Shown one piece after another: positions 36,717 to 48,000 of a stretch of 64,000 nt of DNA. Each line of letters opens with the position of its first letter. Positions within the stretch are counted from its first letter, which is position 1. The notes beneath the pieces are model-generated. The model did no database searches. It saw nothing but the letters and a program-made list of their open reading frames with translations, and was not told the origin of the DNA. The position numbers and the translations under genes were made by a program. Origin of the DNA: Beta vulgaris subsp. vulgaris. Its lineage: Eukaryota > Streptophyta > Magnoliopsida > Caryophyllales > Amaranthaceae. The stretch spans positions 57,984,122 through 58,048,121 of the forward strand of contig NC_079202.1 in assembly GCF_026745355.1 (NCBI RefSeq), written 5' to 3'.

Positions 36717-39424
36717 TGTAACACCCCCACGACTCCTCCTTTTATAAACTAGGAGAAATTGCGGGAGTTGTTATGCCACGCATGATAATACGTAAGGCTA
36801 ATCAGATAATACAGCGGAAGTCTTTTAAAATAAACTGAAAATACTTTAATACAATAGAAATAAGAAAGTATGTAAATGAATTACAAACTCCGAGACTATC
36901 CCATACTAGTCCCATCTTCAAAAGTCAAACCTTGACCCCATTGGTCAAGTAAAGTCAAATATAAAATTAAGATAACTTAATATAAAAGTACTCGTGACTA
37001 AAACTCCCATCCGGATGCTTATGATTTCCATGCACATCAAGAACTTGTACCTGCAACTTCTTCTCTAAACTCTGCTCACCAAATGGATCATCACAGGGTT
37101 GTTGAGGAAAAACAACAACCAAAAGAAAACAAGAAACACTACATCAGCAACGCTGAGTACATAACACAACAACTAATGCGAATAATAATGCATGCAATCC
37201 TCAATCACTTCGGCTTGCTCTTCTTATGACTCTACATGCACAAGCATATAACTGAACTTACTAAATACTTTCTTTTATTATTATTTGGCAATGAACGGGC
37301 ACCGTCCTCCTCTTGGAGTCATACGGGCTACTATTTCTTGTGTAAGAGATCCCACACCTCTTACTAAAGTTCCATGAACTTTAAATAACTTGACTCGAGA
37401 AATTTAAGCTTGTTAGTAATGAACGAGGGTGAGAGTGAGCCTCTAGACTCAACATCTCAGAGATAAAGAATACGAGTGACACCTAGTCCACTCAAAGATC
37501 TTGATAATTGGAATTCCATAAACTTGCTTGATAAAATAAAAGCATTAACATCGTCATGCTAAGCTATATGCAGGAGTATAGTTTCACACTAACTCCCCCT
37601 TATGTTCAATACTCATGGGGGATCCATCCCAAGAGTTTTATTGCCAAAGCCCATTATGTGAGACACATCACAATAATACATCTAGCAAATAAATTAATTT
37701 CTTATCTTTCTTTAACAAGTGAATGCAACAAACACCATAATTAACTCAATTCTAAATTCTTTGAGACCTTGCTCATCTTATTACTTTAATGACTCCATGA
37801 GTCCTTTTTCTTACTTTCTTAAGGATCCATGATCCAATCAATTGAGTCCTTGCTCAATGATTAAACTACTTGTGAGACCTTGCTCAATAACTTTAACTTA
37901 TGAGACCTTGCTCAATAACTTGATAACTTTGAGACCTTGCTCAATAACTTGATAACTGTGAGACCTTGCTCAATAATATATATAACTTCTAATGAGACCA
38001 TGCTCAATAAAATATTAACTTCTAATGAGACCATGCTCAATAAAATATATAACTCAATGAGACCATGCTCAATAAAATATATAACCTCAATGAGACCATG
38101 CTCAATAAAATTTCCAGGCAAGCCTAGCTTCAAGAATAACTTTAATAACTTTAATCATGCTCAAAAGCAATTAACATCAACACATGCTTTTCAAATATAG
38201 GAATAACTCAAAAGTTCCATTCCTAATCTCCTTTCTAAGTTCTCAACATATACTCAAACAATTTCAAGGCATAAGCCTCTCCTTACTCCTCATGCTCAAT
38301 AAATATTATATCCTTTGAAACTACTAAAGTCAAGGTCAAAGTGTATGTACCTTGATTACACAAAATCAACAGTCAACAATTTGACTGGCTTTAATTATTC
38401 TTGAAACCTACCAACAATAAAGTACTATCAATTAGTACTTTCCAACAACAATTCAAGGCTACTTAATAATTAAAATCAGCATTTTAAAAATACTAATAAA
38501 GCTGATTTTTCTTACAAATGCTTTAAAAACTATTTTTAAAGTCCTAACTTGAAAACCTTTACTAGTAGGCAAAAAACCCACTACAAACTAATACTTAAAA
38601 CCTCTTAAAATTAATTATTTATTAATTTAATTACTGCTGTAAATTTAACTAAAATAATAACAGATTTTTTTTTTTTTTTACAAGTGGTTCGAAAACCACA
38701 AATCTGAAAAACCACAACCACTGGCGCCACCACGAGCACCACCACCACCACCAGCTGCGCGGCAGTGGCAGGCGGCGCCCGTGCCCAGTCGGCTGCCACC
38801 ACTGCTGTCCCGACAATGGTCTCGTCGGACCTGTCGATCTCGCCGGCGAACCACCCTTGTGGTGGCCGGAAATCGTGAACAAAGAGGAGAGAGAAAATAA
38901 GGAAGAAAAACCCCAAAATTTCAGAAAAAGATTACCTCTTTGCTTCCCTTTGATAATTGCAAGATCTTCCTATAAATTTCAAAAACAAAACTAGATTAGA
39001 AGCTAGAATTATTGAAGAAATTACTTGAAGAAAACTTACTTGAGGAAAACTAGAGTTTGAGAGAGAAAAGGAAACTCCTTACTCCTTTTCTTTGAAGAAA
39101 GTGGCTAGTGAAAAAAAAGATGGGGAACTTTAGGTTTTTCCCCCTTTTTATAGTGGTAGTCATTTTGGGTAAAAGACCAAAATGCCCTTACTCATCAAAT
39201 TGCCAAAATACATTTGATGATAAATTTCCAAAATAATCTTCCTACTAATATTAATAAAATACTTTCTTGAAAATACTAAAATACTTCTTTGTGGAATACT
39301 CAAACTCTTTTGGTAAAATGACCAAAATACCCTTCTGCTCTTAAATACTGAAATTAAATAGCTTTAATAATTAAAAATGATTAAAACTATTTAATTTAAT
39401 ATCTTAAAAATATGGGGGATTACA
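36717..39424 (-). repeat. 5' LTR (by element orientation), 2708 bp
   Basis: This is the partner of the LTR at 28613-31321. It differs mainly by single-base indels, many at or near homopolymers; examples lie around 36,975-37,005, 37,130 and 37,925-38,095. At several of these places both the partner LTR and the independent solo LTR at 41583 carry the longer form, so the loss is specific to this copy. Confidence 0.93.
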
Positions 39425-39429
39425 GGTGA

Positions 39430-39821
39430 AGCCTGCAATACCCTTTCAAACGGGTATTAAGTCACACAAGCATGTGACTCTTTCCACAAACTCGACCATC
39501 GAATTCCAGGTGACAGAAGGTCACTGGCATTGGTCTTGTTGCGAGTTCATAATCTCGCAGGTGCCTAGTTACCCCGCACGTGAAATCAGCTCTCTCCTCC
39601 TACTCCTTTTATCAGGATTCTGGCTATTGTTGTCCACCAGCAGAAGCGTTCTCCACCGGATCGAGCAGCTTTATTTTAGTTTATGTTATTTATGTTTTCG
39701 TAGGTGTTGTGTAAGAGCAAGTTCAGCTCATTTTAGTTTTTTATGTTCATTTGGTTGTTTTTAGCTTTAGGTTGTACTTTCATTTTTCATTTATGCACAA
39801 TTTCTTCGATGTCAAAAAAAA
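39430..39821 (+). mobile_element. 3' part of the split non-LTR retroposon, poly(A) end
   Basis: This resumes the retroposon that starts at 27611: removing the chromovirus and one ggtga copy rejoins the sequence (…cctcaaaggtga|agcctgcaatacc…). It ends in an A run at 39814-39823, where the 15-bp target duplication begins. The 112-codon frame at 39426 has no recognised domain. Confidence 0.7.
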
Positions 39822-40017
39822 AACCTACAAAAGCCATAATTTTGTTACAAATTTGTAGTCTAATTAAATCGAGTTTTATGTTGAGTTGAACTTGGAATGT
39901 TTGGAGGTTTGCAACTCAATTTGATTCGAGTGTATAACAAGCAAGCTACCCAAGTTTGAGCTCAAACTCCTTTATACCCCTACGTGGTATCACTCACCTA
40001 CTCAGACTCCTCATCAG

Positions 40018-40412
40018 TAAAGCTGGCCACGGGCCGTGTTGGGCCTGACCACGGGCTAGGCCCGCGGGCTGAAGTGGAATACGGGCCGGGCCAGGCCCGT
40101 GGCCATCAAACTTGTGCCGTGCCGGGCCGAGCTGAAATTGTGGGAAACTTGTCCATGGCCCGGCCCGGCCCACGGGCCTGGCGGACCGGGCTCGTGCTCA
40201 CCGCCGGCCTGGTCCAAAAATCACAGTTTTTGAAAAAAAAAAATTGCAAGGCCCACGGGCTCGTGCCGAAATCTAAAATCTCCAAACGTGCAAGGCCCAC
40301 GGCCCATGTTAAGGCCAGCGGGCCGGGCCGGGCCCATAGCGGGCTCGGATCGGGCCGAAAACGGGCCGGGCTCGAGCAGCCCGCGGGCCAGTCCGGCCCA
40401 TGGCCACCTTTA
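40018..40412. mobile_element. GC-rich hAT-type MITE, 395 bp
   Basis: A perfect 8-bp duplication, ctcatcag (40010-40017 and 40413-40420), flanks the element. Its ends are taaagctggccacgggcc and (reverse complement) taaaggtggccatgggcc. Eight-base target sites are typical of hAT transposons. The inside is dense in gggccgggcc-like words on both strands and contrasts sharply with the flanks. The long ORFs on both strands come from this composition. Confidence 0.88.
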
Positions 40413-40420
40413 CTCATCAG

Positions 40421-41577
40421 TCATCACAGTATCACACCCTCCAGGCCTCCACCCTCATTCAGTCATTCCTATACGGCCAAATAGATATCAAACGCTCTAG
40501 TCTCTACTAACAACATTTTTTTCTTGGAAACCAAATTTATTAGAACTTATTATACCAAAACTTATTGAAACTCTTCTGATGATCTCAACAACACTAATTG
40601 AAACTTATGAAAATGTATTCTACTCCCTCCGTTTCAATTTATAGTGATTGTTTTACGGGGATTGATTAAGTGACCTTAAGGGTTGTCAACCCTCTTATTA
40701 TTGAATTTTCATTGGTTAGGAATACATTAAAACATTATTTTTATCTCACTTCTCCCCTCATTTATTATACTAGCTTTTTAAGCACGCGATGCGTGCAATG
40801 ACGATTTCTTCATTTTGATATTTTGTAATGTCGAGTACCTAGTTTTACATGCAGCGACAACTCATTATAGTAGTTTAAGTTGGCATTTTTTTTCAATAAA
40901 TGCCTTGTTTTGTTCAGCTTATTAGAAGTTATTTTCAGCAAAAATAAGTTCAGATCAGCTGATCGATCAGATAATAATAATAAGTTGAATAGAACGGAAC
41001 CAACGTAGTTAAAGAAAACATGCACTTTTAATTAATATTTTCAACATAGTACTAAAAATGTCCATAAAATTATTGCACAATCACCTCTTTTGTCAAGTTT
41101 ATCTAATCTGATTAGCAAATTAGTTCATAATTATAGATATATTTATATCTGTGAAAATCAAATAAAAAAAGAATCTTTCTTTTCTCTATTTTATGCTTTT
41201 TTAATTCTCAAATTTGATTCAAACATATGTTCTCCATAATTGCAAAGATTACCTTCACATTTTTGTGGTTTTCTTTTTAGTTGTGAACAATTTTCAATTC
41301 TAACACTTATTTATCTATCATTATTAGTACTTAGTATAGCTAAAACTTCAAATATAGTACATTGTCTCTCCTACTTTACTCACCTCACACCCCATACAAA
41401 TGGATCCTCCTTGGTATATATAGAAACAGTAGCAAAGAAAATCTTTAGGAAATGGAGGAAGTATATGTAATTGACTTAACAAATTGAAATTATATAAACC
41501 CATTAAAATGATCATTTATTTACATTATTATAATATTGTGAAAGTATATTGCTGATTTTTTTTTTTATTTTGATAAT
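40421..41577. other. mosaic of small transposon fragments, no gene
   Basis: A Stowaway-type left end (ctccctccgtttcaatttat) lies at 40623. Directly after it, at 40770, is a Helitron-like 3' end in minus orientation: ctag, then the hairpin word gcacgcgatgcgtgc. A possible small PIF-type MITE remnant with ends ttgttcagcttatta and aataagttgaatagaacgga lies at about 40,912-41,000. A lone Stowaway-like right end (ggaggaagta) is near 41,455. None has a complete set of termini. Confidence 0.45.
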
Positions 41578-44510
41578 GTTTCTGTAATCCCCCATATTTT
41601 TAAGATATTTAATTAAATAGTTTTAATCATTTTTAATTATTAAAGCTATTTAATTTCGGTATTTAAGAGCAGAAGGGTATTTTGGTCATTTTACCAAAAT
41701 AGTATTTGAGTATTTCCACAAAGAAGTATTTTAGTATTTTCAAGAAAGTATTTTATTAATATTAGTAGGAAGATTATTTTGGAAATTGATCATCAAATGT
41801 ATTTTGACAATTTGATGAGTAAGGGCATTTTGGTCTTTTACCAAAATTGACTACTACTATAAAAAGGAAACCCTAAGTTTTCCATCCTTTTACTAGCCAC
41901 TTTCTTCAAAAAGGAGTAAGGAGGATTCTTTTTCTCTCAAACTTGTTCATCTTCAAGTAAGTTCTTCAAGAAATTTCTTCAATAATTCTAGCTTCTAATC
42001 TAGTTTTGTTTTTGAAAATTGTAGGGAGATCTTGCAAGTACCAAAGGAAAGTAGAAAGGTTATTCTCTGAATTTTATTTTCTTCCTCTTTATTTTCGGAC
42101 TCCTCCTCCCCCTTGCGTTTTCCGGCCACCTTGTGGCGGTGGGGCTTGGCTGGGCACCGGCGAGTGTGGTGTGGCCCACTGCCGTGCCAGTATAGCAGCA
42201 GCAGCTGGGCACAACGAGTGCCGCCTGCCACTGCTGCGCCGGTGGCGGTGCAGGTGGTGCTCGTGGTGGCGCCGGCGAGTATTAAAGTTTTGGCTTTTGT
42301 GGTTTTCGAACCACTTGTAAAAAAAAAAAAAAAATTCTGTTATTATTATTAATTAATTTACAGCAATGAATTATTAGGAAAATAGTAGTTTTTATAAAGT
42401 TTTAAGTGTTAGTTTGTAGTGGGTTTTGCCTACTAGTAAAGGTTTCAAGTTATGACTTTAAAATAGTTTTTAAAGCCTTTTTAAGGAAAAAAAATCAGCT
42501 TTATTCTTATATTTAAAATGCTGATTTTAATTATTAAGTAGCTTTGAATTGTTGTTGGAAAGTACTAATTGATAGTACTTTATTGTTGGTAGGTTTCAAG
42601 AATAATTAAAGCCAGTCAAACTTTGACTGTTGATTTTTGTGTAATCAAGGTACATACACTTTGACCTTGACTTTAGTAGTTTCAAAGGATATATATTTTA
42701 TTGAGCATGAGGAGTAAGGAGAGGCTTATGCCTTGGAATTGTTTGAGTATATGTTGAGAACTTAGAAAGGAGATTAGGAATGGAACTTTTGAGTTATTCC
42801 TATATTTGAAAAGCATGTGATTGATGATTATTGCTTTTGAGCATGATTAAAGTTATTAAAGTTACTCTTGAAGTTATGGCTTGCCTATGAATAATTTTAT
42901 TGAGCATGGTCTCATTTGAGGTTATATATTTTATTGAGCATGGTCTCATTTGAGGTTATATATTTTATTGAGCATGGTCTCATTAGAAGTTTTATATTTT
43001 ATTGAGCATGGTCTCATTAGAAGTTTTATATTTTATTGAGCATGGTCTCATTAGAAGTTTTATATATTATTGAGCAAGGTCTCATGAGAAGTTATATTTT
43101 GTTGAGCAAGGTCTCACAAGTTTTCAAGTTATTGAGCAAGGTCTCACAACACTACAAGATAATGAATGGCAATTGCGACCAACCTTAACGACCGTGCGGA
43201 AATCCGGTCGTAAAAGGGTACCAATTACGTCGAGTTTTGAAAGCCGTCGTAGATATTAAGGATATTTTGCAACGAGTCTTAAATTTGGTGGTAGACGTTA
43301 AAATCTGGTCGTAAAAAGTATGAAATTGAGCGAAAAATTGAGCGGGAGCTTTCCCGGTTTCTTAATTTTTTAACGTCCATATAATTACTAAGTACAACGA
43401 AACTCACGGTTGCAAAAGACTATTAAATTAAAAAAAATATCATTAGATTGTTCATCCCCAAAAATTTTAAAAAACCCTAAGCTGTTCATGCGGTTCCTTC
43501 TGAGGTTCTTTACTCGCAAACTCCTCTGTTCATCCGAATTCCTCCAATTGGAGATCATTTGTTCAGATTATTTGGTAAGTTTCTCCATCCTTCATGCTAT
43601 AAAGCCAAAATCAGATGTTCTCTTTTGTTTTTGTTCGCCTAAATTGACGGTCTTCATGTTTTTGTTGTCTCGAACTGGATTCCTCTTGGCGAGAAGAGTG
43701 ACGTTTCTTGGACTGGATTCAGGCATATGTTTCAGGGAATTAGGTATTATTCTTCCAGTTTCAAGGCATGATTTTGATTTAAATATTTTCATAATCTTGG
43801 CTGGTATTATGTTTCGTTTAAGATTTTATTGGAATTTGGCTGGTATTATGTTTGTTTGGTTTTATTAGAATTTCATTAAACGAACATAATGTTAAATCAT
43901 AATGTTAAATCTTAAACTGGAAGAACAATTGTCGAATTTGGCTGGTATTATGTTAGTTTGCTTTGATTTTATTAGAATGTGAGTATGATTAATATAGGCG
44001 CAAGATGATAATCTATTAAATCATTTACTCTTCTTCTGTTACTGATTTTGATGAATTTGTTAAATCATCAAGAGTAATCAGCAGCTTCTGTTAAATCTGC
44101 TGATTACCTTTTAACAGATTATCAAGATTCTTCTGTTAAATCATTTCCAAGCTTCTGTTTTACTCTTCTTCTATTACAGATTTTGATGAAGAATTACAAG
44201 ATATTGCTCCTTCATTGTTAATGATACAGTAAATGACATAATCTAAATTTAAAACAAGCATACGCTAATACAAGCAAAAGAAAGTTAAACTTATAAATAA
44301 AGGCAATCCGAGTCTGAACTCTGAAATTATTTTCCTTTCAGTTCGTGAAACTGTATGCTTGTCTGCCAGTTCATGTCTCATCTCCCTACTACTCCCTTCC
44401 CCCAAAGAAAAAGGTGGTCACCTCAAGCAACTGATAAGGGATAAAGATACAAGCATACAACACATCATTTGATGTTGGGCTTAAATAGAATTAACATAAG
44501 AATGACATAC

Positions 44511-44767
44511 CAACGCCAATGTTCTTGTTGGAGAAAAAATAACTTTGTCAAGACTCCCAAATCTGCCTAACATTTTAGAGAGTTCACCTTCACTTGAACT
44601 GAAAGGCAAATTCTTGACTAGTATGACATGGTTGCTTCTCTTGGAACCTTCTAATTTCCTAGAAGCAAATCTTCCAAGGAAGCCACATTCACGCCAGCCT
44701 TTGTTAGAGCTTTCTTAGTTTCTGCGATTATTTTAATTTCTCCAAGAGCAATGCGTATAGCAACATC
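44511..44767 (-). pseudogene. captured fragment of an RBM19/MRD1-like RNA-binding gene
   Basis: On the minus strand this reads DVAIRIALGE, then ETKKALTKAGVNVASLED. After a shift of one base near 44,660 it continues as SKRSNHVILVKNLP and SSSEGELSKMLGRFGSLDKV. As I recall the family, this matches the linker and start of an RRM in plant RBM19/MRD1, a nucleolar protein with several RRMs that acts in pre-rRNA processing. The match ends at a GT splice donor (ttg|gtatgt), so genomic DNA with an intron edge was captured. The frameshift shows that it is not a working gene. Confidence 0.72.
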
Positions 44768-44889
44768 ATTTTAATTTCTGTTACAAGATTTTTTAATGAT
44801 GGAACCTAAGTGCAGGGATATTTTAAAAGGGAAGGTGTTTACAAAAGCTACTATATAATATTTCCATTTGTGTTGTGCTCTTTTCTAGT

Positions 44890-45085
44890 GCAGGGGCTTG
44901 GAGGGGGGGGGTGTGCAGGGGTTGTAGAGGGGGTGTGTGTGCAGGGGCTGTAGGAGGGGGTGTGTGTGCAGGGGCTGTAGGAGGGGTGTGCAGGGTTGTA
45001 GGAGGGGGTGTGTGTGCAGGGCTGTAGGAGGGGGTGTGTGTGCAGGGCTGTAGGAGGGGGGGGGGTTGTGTGCAGGGGCTGCGGG
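44890..45085. repeat. GT-rich minisatellite, eight units
   Basis: Units of about 20-29 bp containing gcaggg[g]ctgtaggagg and gtgtgtgt are repeated eight times with length variation. The array lies inside the CACTA element. The 85-codon frame on the other strand, rich in P, H and T, is a by-product. Confidence 0.92.
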
Positions 45086-48000
45086 AAAGGTTAGTTTATA
45101 TATAGCTACATCTACAAATTTCAAGCCCGTTTTGTCAAGCAACTGACATAATAAAAGGAATCATGCTACTCATGCTACCAAGTACGCATCTGCACTCGTA
45201 TAATAAAAGGAGTCATGCTAATGAGGATGCTAGACCTGATGTGTTAGATAATAAAAGGAGTTCCATGTTACAGAATCATAGCTTCACCTACGTTCTTTCA
45301 TCAGGAAACTATAAAATTATAGTCTAAAACTGAAATTCTAAGAGCTAATGTCCTTAATCCATGTTAATCAAAGATCAGAAAATCACTGCTAAATAGTTTT
45401 CCAGATTACAACTACAATGACTACACCAAAAGTCTCATATTTACATAGCTTATAAGACATGTGGAATTATCAGCAATAATGCACTTATTATGAACAAATC
45501 TACCTGACATAAGTTTCTTTTGATCTATAACCGACGTGGGACAGACATCACATATCTATGCTATACGTTCCTTTCTTGGTTTATGACTAAGATTAGTTGA
45601 AGAACAGATATGAATCCATTATTTTTTATTTATATAACTGCTATTGTATCTCTTTATTATAACATGATATTGGTTAATTTAGCATTTAAGGTATCCAATA
45701 CAATCTTTGCTCCCTACTTCTGGAAAATGTGATCTCTTGCAGTTCAATTAGTCAAAAAGTATGCCATTGTATGATGAATCATGTATCAGTTCGCTTGTTA
45801 TGGATTCATAGATTGCAGGAGGGTTAGCGAAATAGGTATAGTTGCTATTATGAGAAAGATTTATGATAGTGCAATACTAATCTAATAATTTCAAAGAGCT
45901 CTTTTTTATCTAAGCAGACCTCTTACAGAATTCGCCCCCCCCCCCACATTCCATTAAATTCTAGTACAACAGAAGAGAAGGAAAGGTTCCAACTTCCAGA
46001 GGGGGGAGGGAAGCAAGCCTGATCTATTTGAGTTCTTATTAACAAAAAACATGCTTACAAAAACTTGAAGTCTTGAACACCGAAAGTTATATAATTTGAC
46101 TGCTCTTCTTATACTGTTTTTAGGCATGCTTCTTCTACTGTTCTACATTTTTGTGCTCTTCTTATACTGTTTTCAGGCATGCTCTTCTTATCCTGTTTTA
46201 GGTGGGATAATATTCTATGAGTCATATGCTTAGTGTAGTTCTCCGGGGTTGGGGAGGAGCCACAAAATGTTGGCTCGGTAGAAGTATAGAACTTGTGTAG
46301 ATGTGTTTGTGATTATAAATTCTTGACAGGAGTGCACATCAGTACTAAAAATGTTAAGGTATCATGAGCAATTATAGCAATATTAGGCTGGTTACAACAT
46401 GTTAGAAAAAATTACGACTTAGGGATAGTTCCATCTAGTGCTAAGAGTCATTTCAGTATTCAGATTGGAATGCATAGTGATTGTACTCAACAAACACAAA
46501 AGCAAAAATTACACATGTATGATATATATACCAGTCATCCGGATCACGTAGCAACCAATGTCTCATGGAAGACTTGTAACTTGTTGGGTTTTAATATCAG
46601 CTTGTTGGTGACTAATTTACTCATTCATTTTAATATAGCAGCAAATCAGAGAGAAGGATGAACAAGTTCGCTTGAAGAAGAAGGATAACAGACGATTTCC
46701 AGGTTTATCTTTCTTCTTCAATTAACTAAGCTCCTTCATTCCCATTCCCATAAACCATCATATTCTAAGTCTAAGATCATGCATTCACATTCCCATTCCC
46801 ATTCCCCTCTCGTTGTCAGAATGATTGCTTCTGTTGATGAGAAGAAGAAACCATACACTCTTTAAAAATCTGAAGAAGCTTTCAGGCCAAGGTATATTAA
46901 TCTACTTTTTTGTGATAAACCTTCTTCCCTACCTTTGGGTACTTACAAATCCAATGTATATGTGTTATCACCATACTTGTAGTTTCCAAACTAATTGGCT
47001 TTGACTGAATGTGAAATGAATAGGTTCCAATTCCATGGCATGAAGTTATACTTGAGTTAGACTTTTGATTTTTGAATGAGAGAGAAAAGGGGCAGTTGAT
47101 TTAAAAATCATTAGTGGCCACTAATAATGTTGCTTTAATTGACTTTGTTGGTCTAAACTTTGCTTAAACTACATGATATTCGTGCTTTTAGGTTTGGACA
47201 GGTTTGTTCCTTTTCTTGCTTGGTTTGCCCATGTCTTTGTCAACCTTGATTACTTCCTTCCATTTCTTTAATCTCCCACTTTAGCTTTGGGGAGGGGATG
47301 CCTTTTTCATTTTTCAATAAAGTATGAGAGTTGAATCTTTAGTCTCAAATGGCAAAAGGCTTATGAGAGTTGGGAATCACGAGGCACTACACAGATTGTT
47401 GCTTACAGTCCAAGCTGAGAAAACTAATCTTTCAATCGTTAAGTTGTTTTATTAGAGTTATGTTCTATGTAAAGGTTAAAGTATACTCACTTTATTGTGG
47501 CTGGATAAACTTGAACATGGTCATTTGTCTCAGCACCAACCTGCCTCTGTGAGCTGTAGTTATGGGTTGATAATGCTTTGATCTTGATATTGCTAAATTC
47601 CTCCAGGTTCTACATGCTTGCTATACAAAAGTGTCACCCTCGGTAGAGGTGGATAACCCACAACTTGTTGCATGCTCTGAATCAGTTGCTGAATATGGAG
47701 GAATAAAATATGGAGGAATTTAGCATTATTCGAAGTCTTTGAAAAAGGGCTCATGCTACTTTATTTAGAGATGGCCTCTAGATCTTCATTTTCATAGTTT
47801 ACACTAATTTTTTTTTTCTCATTGTTAGTTATACTTCTACTTTGTTTGTTATGTGTTAAAAATTTATACATTGTAATTTATAATTTGTTACCTTTTGTTT
47901 TAGGGGCTTAGCAGCGAGGCGACTCGTGATTGGGCAAAACTAATCGTAGCAATGACATGTGGAGGAGATCCTTACGTGAAGCTTGAGTTGGAATGATATG

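Larger units (their letters stand above)
28613..39424 (-). mobile_element. Tekay-like chromovirus (Ty3/gypsy LTR retrotransposon)
   Basis: A 10,812-bp element flanked by the 5-bp duplication ggtga (28608-28612 and 39425-39429). Its two LTRs of about 2.7 kb (28613-31321 and 36717-39424) both begin tgtaacaccccc and end gggggattaca. The genes lie on the minus strand in the order gag, protease, reverse transcriptase, RNase H, integrase, then a chromodomain, which is Ty3/gypsy order. A C-terminal chromodomain defines chromoviruses; LTR and total length fit the Tekay (Del) lineage. The coding region is broken by many small indels, so it is not autonomous as written. It inserted into the older retroposon at 27611. 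Confidence 0.93.

Noticed and set aside
39984..40484. 166-codon plus-strand ORF over the GC-rich MITE
   Set aside because: It coincides with a hAT-type MITE proven by its 8-bp duplication. The G/P/R-rich peptide is a product of gggcc words.
40623..41461. One large Stowaway element joining the left end at 40623 with the right end near 41461
   Set aside because: Only the outer ~12 bp pair. The sequences just inside the two ends differ, and other element fragments lie between, so they are more likely two separate remnants.
44885..45142. 85-codon minus-strand proline/histidine-rich ORF
   Set aside because: Entirely a translation of the GT-rich minisatellite.
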